A DNA stretch of 7,910 nt from an uncultured Clostridia bacterium (GTDB taxonomy: Bacteria; Bacillota; Clostridia; TANB77; CAG-508), in contig CANQTJ010000074.1 of assembly GCA_947626705.1 (NCBI GenBank), forward strand, positions 1 through 7,910, given 5' to 3'. Below, piece by piece: positions 1-4,552 of this stretch. How positions within the stretch are numbered: the first letter of the stretch is position 1; each line of letters starts with the position of its first letter. The notes below the pieces were generated by a model. The model was not told the origin of the DNA and made no database searches. It saw only the letters and a list, made by a program, of their open reading frames with translations. The position numbers and the translations under genes were made by a program.

Positions 1-180
1 ATAGTTAGGAATTTTAGCAATGGTATATTTAGTTTTACAAATGATAGAGGGTATTGGTATCAGTGGTCAAGCAATCCACACCAAGGTTTGGCTCCTGATG
101 GTCCAGATAAAACAACAGAAGCCGATTTATCTCAATCTTACACCTCTCGTGCTGTAATAGTCAATGGCGAAGGAATTTAA
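1..180 (+). CDS. C-terminal fragment of an unidentified, probably surface or secreted protein
   Basis: An open frame enters from the left edge and runs 59 codons to a TAA at 178-180, so only the C terminus is visible. It is rich in Asn, Gly, Ser, Thr, Tyr and Trp (an YWYQW stretch near residues 18-22, a Pro/Gly-rich middle, ending SRAVIVNGEGI), with no hydrophobic or coiled-coil stretch. This composition suits an extracellular beta-rich domain. Codons such as CGT, ACC and GCC are a little more frequent than in neighbouring genes. I do not recognise the family. Large surface proteins with a G-ITLISLVIT leader are common in related Clostridia and one lies at 6596-7531, so membership of that group is a guess. 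The reading frame is fairly sure; the function is not. Confidence 0.6.
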   Translation: MVRNFSNGIFSFTNDRGYWYQWSSNPHQGLAPDGPDKTTEADLSQSYTSRAVIVNGEGI

Positions 181-199
181 AAAAATTTAATACTACATA

Positions 200-228
200 T
201 TGATAAAAGAAAATAAATATGGTACAAT
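200..228 (+). promoter_or_regulatory. Sigma-A-type promoter of the mntA-like gene
   Basis: TTGATA at 200-205 and TACAAT at 223-228 are separated by 17 nt. Each hexamer is one base from consensus. Transcription would start near 235, leaving a leader of about 50 nt before the ATG at 286. Confidence 0.75.
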
Positions 229-272
229 ACAAACAACAGTTTAAGTAAGAAAAAAATTAAAATAATATAAAT

Positions 273-279
273 AGAGGTG
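273..279 (+). promoter_or_regulatory. RBS that fixes the mntA-like start at 286
   Basis: AGAGGTG is followed 6 nt later by ATG at 286. An in-frame GTG at 277 lies inside this Shine-Dalgarno sequence and has no RBS of its own, so ATG at 286 is the better start. Confidence 0.8.
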
Positions 280-285
280 ATAAAA

Positions 286-621
286 ATGCCTAATAAAATA
301 AATATAAGTATAAAAAAAATAGAAACAGAAATATCAAAACTATTAGGAGAAAGGCTAAAAAAAATAATACTATTTGGTTCTTATGCCAGAGGAGATTTTA
401 AAGAAAATTCTGATATTGATATAATGATATTAACAGATTTAAATGATGAAGAAATAGTTGAATATAGAATGAAAATAAGAGAAATAGCATGTGATATAGA
501 ATTAGAAAATGATGTAATAATATCTCCAATAGTTAGAAATATAGATAAATATAACGATAGAGTAGATGTAGTGCCATTTTATATGAACGTTCAAAAAGAG
601 GGAGTGATATTACATGGATAA
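286..621 (+). CDS. mntA: MntA-type minimal nucleotidyltransferase, antitoxin of an MNT-HEPN toxin-antitoxin pair
   Basis: A 111-residue protein with the nucleotidyltransferase signature GS-x10-DxD: G31-S32 in the sequence GSYARG, then D43 and D45 in SDIDI. D76 (DVIIS) is placed to be the third metal-binding aspartate. In the family, MntA uses ATP to AMPylate a tyrosine of its HEPN partner HepT and so silences that ribonuclease; both proteins act in the cytoplasm. The length is normal for a stand-alone minimal nucleotidyltransferase. All catalytic positions visible to me are intact. The stop overlaps the next start by 8 nt, the usual translational coupling of these modules, but the partner gene is truncated, so this antitoxin seems to be an orphan here. 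It could act on a HepT encoded elsewhere. The family call is strong; the antitoxin role is inferred from the neighbour. Confidence 0.85.
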   Translation: MPNKINISIKKIETEISKLLGERLKKIILFGSYARGDFKENSDIDIMILTDLNDEEIVEYRMKIREIACDIELENDVIISPIVRNIDKYNDRVDVVPFYMNVQKEGVILHG

Positions 622-739
622 GAAAATGACAGCAATTGAATTTGCTAAATATAGACTAGAAAGAGCAAAACAAGATTTATCAGATGCAGAATTTAATTAT
701 AATAAATCTAACTTAATAAAAATTAAAAAAGCAAGTTAA
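614..739 (+). pseudogene. hepT: Truncated HEPN (HepT-like) toxin remnant, 41 codons
   Basis: ATG at 614 overlaps the end of the mntA-like gene by 8 nt. The first 34 or so residues (AKYRLERAKQDLSDAEFNYN region) read like the first helix of HEPN proteins, which usually run to about 110-140 residues. After NKSNL the similarity stops and the frame ends seven codons later inside a terminator stem. The rest of the four-helix bundle is absent, including the catalytic R-x4-6-H motif and the tyrosine motif modified by MntA, so no ribonuclease activity is expected. There is no trace of the missing part before the convergent gene at 779-889. The simplest reading is a deletion whose right edge lies close to 718-725. 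The short frame could still be translated through coupling. The HEPN assignment rests on position and the N-terminal pattern. Confidence 0.7.
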
Positions 740-758
740 ATATGTAACCTGCTTTTTT
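725..758. terminator. Bidirectional hairpin terminator between the broken hepT and the Asn-rich gene
   Basis: Arms 725-737 and 746-758 pair (A6-GCA, one mismatch, GTT against AAC, C, TGC-T6) around an 8-nt loop. The single mismatch is A-C in the plus transcript but becomes a G-U pair in the minus transcript, and T tracts follow on both sides. It therefore fits slightly better as the terminator of the minus-strand gene ending at 779. Confidence 0.75.
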
Positions 759-778
759 AAAATTTTCTTAATTAAAAA

Positions 779-889
779 CTATTTACAGTTATTATTGTTA
801 TTTTGTCTTTCATTGTTTTGATTTTGGTTGTTATTGTTATTATTTTTGTTATTATTCTTTTGATTATTATTATTATTTTTTTCTGACAT
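779..889 (-). CDS. 36-residue asparagine-rich micro-protein
   Basis: On the minus strand ATG at 889 is preceded by a perfect GGAGGTG (894-900 on plus), and the frame runs 36 codons to TAG at 779. The product starts MSEK and ends CK. About 22 of 36 residues are Asn, with Gln, Lys and a few Glu/Arg making up nearly all the rest, plus one Cys at position 35. Asn is coded by both AAT and AAC, which argues against a mere trinucleotide expansion. A sigma-E-like promoter (922-950) precedes it and a hairpin terminator (725-758) follows, so it looks like a complete one-gene unit. Low-complexity Asn-rich peptides occur in spore coats and in assemblies formed by polar side chains, but I do not recognise this one; a spore role is inferred only from the promoter. 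The gene call rests on the RBS, promoter, terminator and frame. Confidence 0.7.
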   Translation of the reverse strand: MSEKNNNNNQKNNNKNNNNNNQNQNNERQNNNNNCK

Positions 890-921
890 AAAAATGCACC
901 TCCATTCAAAGTTCTAAAAAT

Positions 922-950
922 ATTGTAGCCAAAAATATATAAAAATATTC
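922..950 (-). promoter_or_regulatory. Sigma-E-like (mother-cell sporulation) promoter of the Asn-rich gene
   Basis: Read on the minus strand: GAATATT (950-944), 14 nt, GCTACAAT (929-922). The B. subtilis sigma-E consensus is KMATATT, 14 nt, CATACAHT, so the -35 matches 7/7, the spacing exactly, and the -10 6/8. No sigma-A pair fits at proper spacing here. Start of transcription is expected near 914, about 25 nt before the ATG at 889. Confidence 0.5.
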
Positions 951-1103
951 TGTAAAAAATTGTTTTTTTATAAAAATAGTGATAAAATACTTTTCAATAT
1001 ATAAAATATAAAATTTATTAAATAATATTAGTTTCAAAAGTAGGGACATTTATATAAAAAAATGAATATATATACATAGAACAATAACGAACATTTTAAA
1101 ATC
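951..1103. other. Intergenic spacer upstream of murD
   Basis: About 150 nt of AT-rich DNA between the divergent Asn-rich gene and the murD promoter. I see no ORF with an RBS, no RNA gene and no strong hairpin. A weak TTGTTT, 17 nt, TAAAAT pair on the plus strand (960-988) might be an extra promoter, but in DNA this AT-rich it is unconvincing. Confidence 0.5.
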
Positions 1104-1132
1104 TTTACAATAATAGAATAAAAAGCTAATAT
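1104..1132 (+). promoter_or_regulatory. Sigma-A-type promoter of murD
   Basis: TTTACA at 1104-1109 and TAATAT at 1127-1132 with a 17-nt spacer. Transcription would start near 1139, giving a leader of about 33 nt that holds the RBS AAAGGA (1159-1164). Confidence 0.65.
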
Positions 1133-1171
1133 TCAAGCTGTTATACTAATAGTAAGCGAAAGGATAGAATT

Positions 1172-2572
1172 ATGAATTTTGAAAATGAAAAATTGAAACA
1201 ATTTAATGAATTTATTAGATTTAGAAAAGTAGCAGTAATTGGTTTAGGTGTTAGTAATTTACCATTATTAGATTATTTATACGAAAAAAAAGCAAAAGTT
1301 ACAATATTTGATTCTAGAACAATTGATGAAATAAATAAAAATATAATTGATAAAATAACAAATTATGGATTTGAATTTTATTTTGGAAAAAATTGTCTTG
1401 AAAATTTAAAAGGCTTTAATATTATATTTAGGTCGCCTAGTTGTTTGCCAACAAAACCAGAATTGCAACAAGAAGCAAATAGAGGAGCTATTATTACAAC
1501 AGAAGTAGAAATGTTAATGGAAATGTGTCCTTGTAAAATTATAGGAGTTACAGGAAGTGATGGAAAAACAACTACAACAAGTATAATAAATTTCATTTTG
1601 CAAAAAGCAGGATATAATACCTTTTTAGGTGGTAATATTGGAACACCTTTGTTTACTAAATTACCAGAAATAAAGCCAGATGATATAGTAGTTTTAGAAT
1701 TAAGTAGCTTTCAATTAATGGGAATGAATATCAGTCCAGACATTGCTGTTATTACTAATATAACACCAAATCATTTAAATATACATAAAGATTATGATGA
1801 GTATATAGAAAGCAAAAAAAATATTTTTAAAAATCAAGATGAAAATGGAATATTAATTTTAAATTATGATAATGATATAACAAGAAATTGTAAAAAAGAA
1901 GCGAACGGAAAAGTAATATTTTTTAGTAGTAAAACCAAGTTAGATAACGGATTTATAGTTGACGAAAATATTGTAAAAGAATGTGATGATAAAGTTAGAA
2001 AACATATTATAAACGCAGATGACATTATTTTAAGAGGAAATCATAATTTACAAAATATAGCAACTGCACTAGCAGCTACAAAAACTCTAGTTGATACAGA
2101 CATTGCTATTCAAGCAATAAAGGAATTTAAACCTGTTGAACATAGAATTGAATTTGTTAAAGAAATAAATAATGTAAAATGGTATAATGATTCAGCAAGT
2201 TCATCTCCTACAAGGACTATTTCTGGAATAAATGCTTTTAAAGAAAATATAGTATTAATTGCTGGTGGATATGACAAAAACTTAGATTATGAACCATTAG
2301 CAAAGCCAATATTAGAAAAAGTTTCAGAACTTATTTTAATTGGTCAAACTGCTGAAAAAATATTTGATGTAGTAAAAAAAGAAGCAGAAATTCAAAATAA
2401 ACAAATAAATATTTATATGTGTGATTCATTAGAGCAAACAGTAGAACTAGCAAAAAAACTAGCAAAAAAGGGAGATATTGTTTTATTCTCACCTGCAAGT
2501 GCAAGTTTTGATATGTTTAAAGACTTTGCAGATAGAGGAAAAAAATTCAAAGATTTAGTAAATAATATATAA
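1172..2572 (+). CDS. murD: UDP-N-acetylmuramoyl-L-alanine:D-glutamate ligase (MurD)
   Basis: Cytoplasmic, ATP-dependent enzyme that adds D-glutamate to UDP-MurNAc-L-Ala in peptidoglycan precursor synthesis. The 466-residue length is normal for MurD. In order: a Rossmann-like N-domain (VAVIGLGVSN, residues 20-29); the Mur ligase P-loop GVTGSDGKTTTTS (125-137); GGNIGTPL (153-160); LELSSFQL (175-182); NITPNHLNIH (196-205) with the metal-ligand His201; Lys215 or Lys216 in the place of the carbamylated lysine; RGNHNLQN (288-295); the C-domain start EHRIEFV (323-329); GGYDKNLD (365-372); and FSPASASFDMF (439-449). The usual DSKATN stretch reads NDSASSSPTRT here (339-349), so the Lys and Thr that contact substrate in E. 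coli MurD appear as Ala and Ser; I recall similar SSPTRT forms in other Clostridia. RBS AAAGGA lies 7 nt before ATG. No other division or cell-wall cluster gene adjoins it. Confidence 0.95.
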   Translation: MNFENEKLKQFNEFIRFRKVAVIGLGVSNLPLLDYLYEKKAKVTIFDSRTIDEINKNIIDKITNYGFEFYFGKNCLENLKGFNIIFRSPSCLPTKPELQQEANRGAIITTEVEMLMEMCPCKIIGVTGSDGKTTTTSIINFILQKAGYNTFLGGNIGTPLFTKLPEIKPDDIVVLELSSFQLMGMNISPDIAVITNITPNHLNIHKDYDEYIESKKNIFKNQDENGILILNYDNDITRNCKKEANGKVIFFSSKTKLDNGFIVDENIVKECDDKVRKHIINADDIILRGNHNLQNIATALAATKTLVDTDIAIQAIKEFKPVEHRIEFVKEINNVKWYNDSASSSPTRTISGINAFKENIVLIAGGYDKNLDYEPLAKPILEKVSELILIGQTAEKIFDVVKKEAEIQNKQINIYMCDSLEQTVELAKKLAKKGDIVLFSPASASFDMFKDFADRGKKFKDLVNNI

Positions 2573-2599
2573 CCAAACATACGCCTTTCTCATATAATA
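2572..2599 (+). promoter_or_regulatory. Sigma-K/sigma-E-like promoter upstream of the Pro-rich protein gene
   Basis: AC at 2572-2573, 17 nt, then CATATAATA at 2591-2599, which fits the sigma-K pattern AC, N17, CATANNNTA. The -10 octamer CATATAAT is identical to that of the ytvI promoter at 4519-4526, but here the sigma-E -35 is absent. TATAAT (2593-2598) could also be a sigma-A -10, though the -35 position is poor. The AC element is short, so chance is possible. Confidence 0.4.
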
Positions 2600-2615
2600 T
2601 AAAAACAAAATAATG

Positions 2616-2622
2616 AGGGAGG
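2616..2622 (+). promoter_or_regulatory. RBS that fixes the start at 2631
   Basis: AGGGAGG ends 8 nt before ATG at 2631. An in-frame ATG at 2613 overlaps this RBS and has no purine-rich sequence of its own at proper distance, so the six residues before 2631 are probably not translated. Confidence 0.8.
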
Positions 2623-2630
2623 TTTGTTTT

Positions 2631-3221
2631 ATGGGAAACGTAACGTATGATGAATACATAAGAAGCATATTAGGATATCCGCATACTAATTCATATAATA
2701 ATTATCAAAACTATAGTAATCAAAATAATTATAATCCGGCAAATAATAATTCAGAATTAGAAAAATGTTATCCAGAGATATATAAAATAGTATACCCAAT
2801 GATAACAAAAAAATGTGCTAATGCTAAACAAGATTTAACAAAAGAAGACATTGAAAATATGACAGATGAAATATATTATGCTTTAGAAGAATCAAATAAT
2901 ATTCAATTAAATATAAATTTAGGAAACAATATTGAAACATCGCAAACAATAAATTCTACAAAAACAGCCAATAAAAAGACAGAAGTTAAAGTTAGTGAAA
3001 CAACAGGCGAAAAAAGACAAACAAGACAAATGAATTCAGGATTAAGAGATTTAATAAAAATTTTATTAATTAAAGAATTACTAAATAGACCAGGAAATAT
3101 TAATAGACCACCTCGTCCACCAATGCCACCTTCAAGACCGCCAATGAGGCCTCCGTTTACACAAGGAGGAATTTTTAACAGAGAATTTGAAACTCCAAAT
3201 TATGATATTTTTGAATATTAA
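2631..3221 (+). CDS. Hypothetical protein with Asn/Tyr-rich N terminus and Pro/Arg-rich C terminus, possibly spore-associated
   Basis: A 196-residue protein from the start chosen by its RBS. Residues 18-40 are dominated by Asn, Tyr and Gln; 43-88 form a denser, probably helical core with Cys46 and Cys62 flanking YPEIYKIVYPMITKKC; 90-135 is a polar Thr/Lys/Asn linker; 137-152 is a probable amphipathic helix (LRDLIKILLIKELLNRP); 159-175 is a Pro/Arg/Met-rich tract with PPRPPMPPSRPPMRPP; the tail is aromatic and acidic and ends IFEY. There is no signal peptide or transmembrane segment. Low-complexity polar and Pro-rich segments with paired cysteines recall spore coat or other assembly proteins, and the sigma-K/E-like promoter agrees, but I do not recognise a named family. 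The gene follows murD by 58 nt, so some read-through from murD is possible. A strong terminator follows at 3247-3284. Confidence 0.8.
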   Translation: MGNVTYDEYIRSILGYPHTNSYNNYQNYSNQNNYNPANNNSELEKCYPEIYKIVYPMITKKCANAKQDLTKEDIENMTDEIYYALEESNNIQLNINLGNNIETSQTINSTKTANKKTEVKVSETTGEKRQTRQMNSGLRDLIKILLIKELLNRPGNINRPPRPPMPPSRPPMRPPFTQGGIFNREFETPNYDIFEY

Positions 3222-3246
3222 AATATTAAATATATTAAAATTAAAT

Positions 3247-3284
3247 AGAAAGACAAGTAAATAAATATATTTACCTGTCTTTCT
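3247..3284. terminator. Bidirectional terminator between the Pro-rich protein gene and the tRNA-like gene
   Basis: Arms of 16 nt (AGAAAGACAAGTAAAT at 3247-3262 and ATTTACCTGTCTTTCT at 3269-3284) pair with one mismatch around a 6-nt loop. The mismatch is A-C in plus RNA but a G-U pair in minus RNA, where a U-rich stretch also follows. It can close the plus-strand gene ending at 3221 and the minus-strand tRNA-like gene ending at 3319. Confidence 0.8.
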
Positions 3285-3300
3285 TGAACAAGGTTTAAAT

Positions 3301-3316
3301 GGAACAATAGTGTTCC
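3301..3316 (-). other. Small hairpin just 3' of the tRNA-like gene
   Basis: GGAACA and TGTTCC form a 6-bp stem with a 4-nt loop, starting only 2 nt past the tRNA-like 3' end on the minus strand. No U tract follows, so it is not a terminator. It might be a trailer structure used in 3' processing. Confidence 0.4.
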
Positions 3317-3318
3317 TA

Positions 3319-3388
3319 TGGGATGAAAGGGAATTGAACCCCTATCTTTCGGATTGTGTCCGACGCTCTACCATTGAGCTATCATCCA
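3319..3388 (-). tRNA. tRNA-like gene with an abnormal anticodon arm (tRNA-His-like, identity unclear)
   Basis: The minus strand folds as a cloverleaf of 70 nt. Acceptor TGGATGA pairs with TCATCC (6 bp, T1-C72 mismatch, A at the discriminator place); T8-A9; D arm GCTC/GAGC with loop AATGGTA; T arm AGGGG/CCCTT with loop TTCAATT; variable loop AAGAT. The anticodon arm is odd: TCGGA and TCCGA pair perfectly around only 5 nt, CACAA. A 7-nt loop forms only by opening the last pair, giving ACACAAT, formal anticodon ACA, and C instead of the universal U33. The stem and flanks match clostridial tRNA-His as I remember it (TCGGA, TTGTGGT, TCCGA), and the loop here is like the reverse complement of TTGTG. 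CCA is not encoded. A consensus promoter and a terminator argue that it is expressed. It may be a degenerate tRNA, a non-canonical tRNA or a tRNA mimic. Confidence 0.65.
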
Positions 3389-3418
3389 ATACCTTATAAA
3401 AATTTAAAAACTGTTTAC

Positions 3419-3446
3419 ATTATATCATATTTTTAAAAATTGTCAA
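3419..3446 (-). promoter_or_regulatory. Consensus sigma-A promoter of the tRNA-like gene
   Basis: Minus strand: TTGACA (3446-3441), 16 nt, TATAAT (3424-3419). Both hexamers are perfect. The start of transcription would be near 3412, some 24 nt before the tRNA-like 5' end at 3388. Confidence 0.8.
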
Positions 3447-3526
3447 TATTTACATAAAATTTTTTTAAAAAACCTTCATAATTTTAAAAAATTTGTAAAA
3501 AATAATTATGAAAGGTGGTATAAAAA

Positions 3527-3973
3527 ATGAAAGTAAAAGATTGTATGTGTCAAAATGTTTGTTGCGTAAAACCAGAAACAAATATATATGAAGTAGCAAA
3601 GTTAATGAATGAAAATCATATAGGGTGCATACCAGTATGTGACGATAACAACTGTGTTTGTGGAATTTTGACAGATAGAGATATTTTATTAAGAACTGTA
3701 GCTTGTGATAAAGACGCAAAAAATACGACAGCTAGTGAAATAATGTCAACAAATGTATGTACATGTAAACAAGACGATGATATGGTAAATGCAGAAAATA
3801 AAATGTCAAACTATCAAATAAGAAGATTACCTGTATGTGATGAAAATAATCATGTTATCGGAATATTGACATTAGGAGATTTAGCACAAAATGATACTGA
3901 ATTAGGAAAACAAGAAGTATGTACAACAATTAATAATATATGTGATTGTAATACTGGAAAAAATAACGAATAA
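3527..3973 (+). CDS. Cysteine-rich two-CBS-domain protein
   Basis: A 148-residue soluble protein made of two CBS domains (about 1-58 and 65-122). The frame is the usual stand-alone type: VKDCM, a helix with EVAKLMNENHIGCIPV, then GILTDRDILLR (46-56), and in the second copy ASEIMS, NYQIRRLPV and GILTLGDLA (112-120). Tandem CBS domains form a Bateman module that binds adenine nucleotides and senses energy state; no effector domain is fused. Fifteen cysteines (6, 8, 12, 13, 34, 38, 43, 45, 60, 78, 80, 104, 132, 139, 141) make up 10% of the protein, several as CxC or CC pairs at places usually held by Ile, Val, Thr or Ser. The tail after 122 adds CTTINNICDCN. This suggests metal or Fe-S binding, disulfides or redox sensing, which is inference. 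RBS AAAGGTGG lies 8 nt before ATG. I see no convincing promoter or terminator of its own. Confidence 0.9.
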   Translation: MKVKDCMCQNVCCVKPETNIYEVAKLMNENHIGCIPVCDDNNCVCGILTDRDILLRTVACDKDAKNTTASEIMSTNVCTCKQDDDMVNAENKMSNYQIRRLPVCDENNHVIGILTLGDLAQNDTELGKQEVCTTINNICDCNTGKNNE

Positions 3974-4078
3974 AGATTAAATATTATTTTAAAAATATAT
4001 TTATTTAAAAATTTCGTCCTTTAAAATGTTTAAGAAATATTCTATAATTAAAATAATGAAATTAAAAATAATTTTAAA

Positions 4079-4107
4079 TTGACATAATAAGTAATCAATG
4101 CTATAAT
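4079..4107 (+). promoter_or_regulatory. Perfect sigma-A promoter of the 72-residue orphan gene
   Basis: TTGACA (4079-4084), 17 nt, TATAAT (4102-4107): both hexamers and the spacing are consensus. Strong constitutive transcription is expected from about 4114. The AT-rich stretch 3974-4078 before it shows no ORF, hairpin terminator or RNA gene. Confidence 0.85.
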
Positions 4108-4119
4108 TATTATATCAGT

Positions 4120-4130
4120 AGTCTAGTCAA
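4120..4130 (+). repeat. Left arm of an 11-bp inverted repeat around the 72-residue gene
   Basis: AGTCTAGTCAA in the leader, just past the predicted transcription start, is the exact reverse complement of 4366-4376. In the RNA the two arms could pair and close the whole gene into a loop. Confidence 0.6.
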
Positions 4131-4154
4131 AAATACAACAAGGGAGGTGCTTAT

Positions 4155-4373
4155 ATGGAAGAATTAAAAAAATTATTAAAGGATTGGCAAGATTTAAAAG
4201 ACGAGTATTTGCCAAGTCGAATAAGGGAAAAAGAAATTTCTTCCATTTATAATGCTATTCACATTGTTAGTGAAAGCATTGATGAAAGCTTGTTTGGACA
4301 AATGACGGAGGAGGACAAAAAAATAGTTCAGGAAATACTTGATTTCCATGAAAACACAAATTTAATTGACTAG
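4155..4373 (+). CDS. Small acidic helical protein of unknown function, 72 residues
   Basis: ATG at 4155 follows a near-ideal AGGGAGGTG (4141-4149) by 5 nt, and the frame ends with TAG at 4371. The protein is highly charged and looks all-helical: residues 1-18 (MEELKKLLKDWQDLKDEY), 22-47 and 50-66 (TEEDKKIVQEILDFHEN) are heptad-like, with no Cys, signal peptide or membrane segment. It has a perfect promoter, an excellent RBS and a strong terminator, so it is probably an abundant single-gene transcript. The stop codon lies inside the right arm of an exact inverted repeat whose left arm is in the leader. I do not recognise a family; small regulatory or partner-binding proteins of this build are common in Firmicutes. 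Confidence 0.85.
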   Translation: MEELKKLLKDWQDLKDEYLPSRIREKEISSIYNAIHIVSESIDESLFGQMTEEDKKIVQEILDFHENTNLID

Positions 4374-4376
4374 ACT
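4366..4376 (+). repeat. Right arm of the 11-bp inverted repeat, covering the stop codon
   Basis: TTGACTAGACT contains the TAG stop at 4371-4373 and is the exact reverse complement of 4120-4130. Confidence 0.6.
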
Positions 4377-4384
4377 GTATAGGT

Positions 4385-4412
4385 AGGAGAGGAAAATATT
4401 TCCTCTCCTTTT
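4385..4412 (+). terminator. Rho-independent terminator of the 72-residue gene
   Basis: AGGAGAGGAAA (4385-4395) and TTTCCTCTCCT (4399-4409) pair perfectly, followed by a run of T. This GC-richer stem is the strongest hairpin in the window. Confidence 0.9.
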
Positions 4413-4497
4413 AAATATACAATTTCAAAATTTCCTATAATAAATACATACAAATTTACTATATAGAATTTAATATACGAACAATATTTCAAATCAC

Positions 4498-4526
4498 GAA
4501 TATTAATATCAAAAATAACATATAAT
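4498..4526 (+). promoter_or_regulatory. Sigma-E-like promoter of the ytvI-like gene
   Basis: GAATATT (4498-4504), 14 nt, CATATAAT (4519-4526) against the sigma-E consensus KMATATT, 14 nt, CATACAHT: 7/7 and 7/8 with exact spacing. A sigma-A reading would have a poor -35. The spacer 4413-4497 before it shows no other feature. As I recall, ytvI of B. subtilis is under sigma-E, which supports the call. Confidence 0.65.
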
Positions 4527-4552
4527 AATATTATAGTTATAGGAGAAAAAAT

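Noticed and set aside
277..285. GTG start for the mntA-like gene
   Set aside because: It is part of the Shine-Dalgarno sequence of the ATG at 286.
1378..1596. 72-codon minus-strand open frame
   Set aside because: Lies wholly inside murD on the opposite strand and has no RBS; a shadow of the real gene.
2613..2630. ATG at 2613 as start of the Pro-rich protein
   Set aside because: The perfect RBS AGGGAGG lies between this ATG and the one at 2631, which has ideal spacing.
3319..3388. Plus-strand reading of the tRNA-like element, which would put TTGTG (a GTG anticodon context) in the loop
   Set aside because: On the plus strand the TTC loop, the GGTAGAGC D-arm sequence and T8-A9 are all lost, so the minus strand is the tRNA sense; only the anticodon loop looks reversed.
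3465..3719. 84-codon minus-strand open frame
   Set aside because: Overlaps the CBS gene antisense, crosses its RBS and has no RBS of its own.
3974..4078. Possible terminator or small gene after the CBS gene
   Set aside because: Only weak AT-only pairings and no RBS-led frame are visible, so nothing is called.
4413..4497. Riboswitch or leader RNA upstream of the ytvI-like gene
   Set aside because: It lies upstream of the predicted promoter and shows no stable stems.
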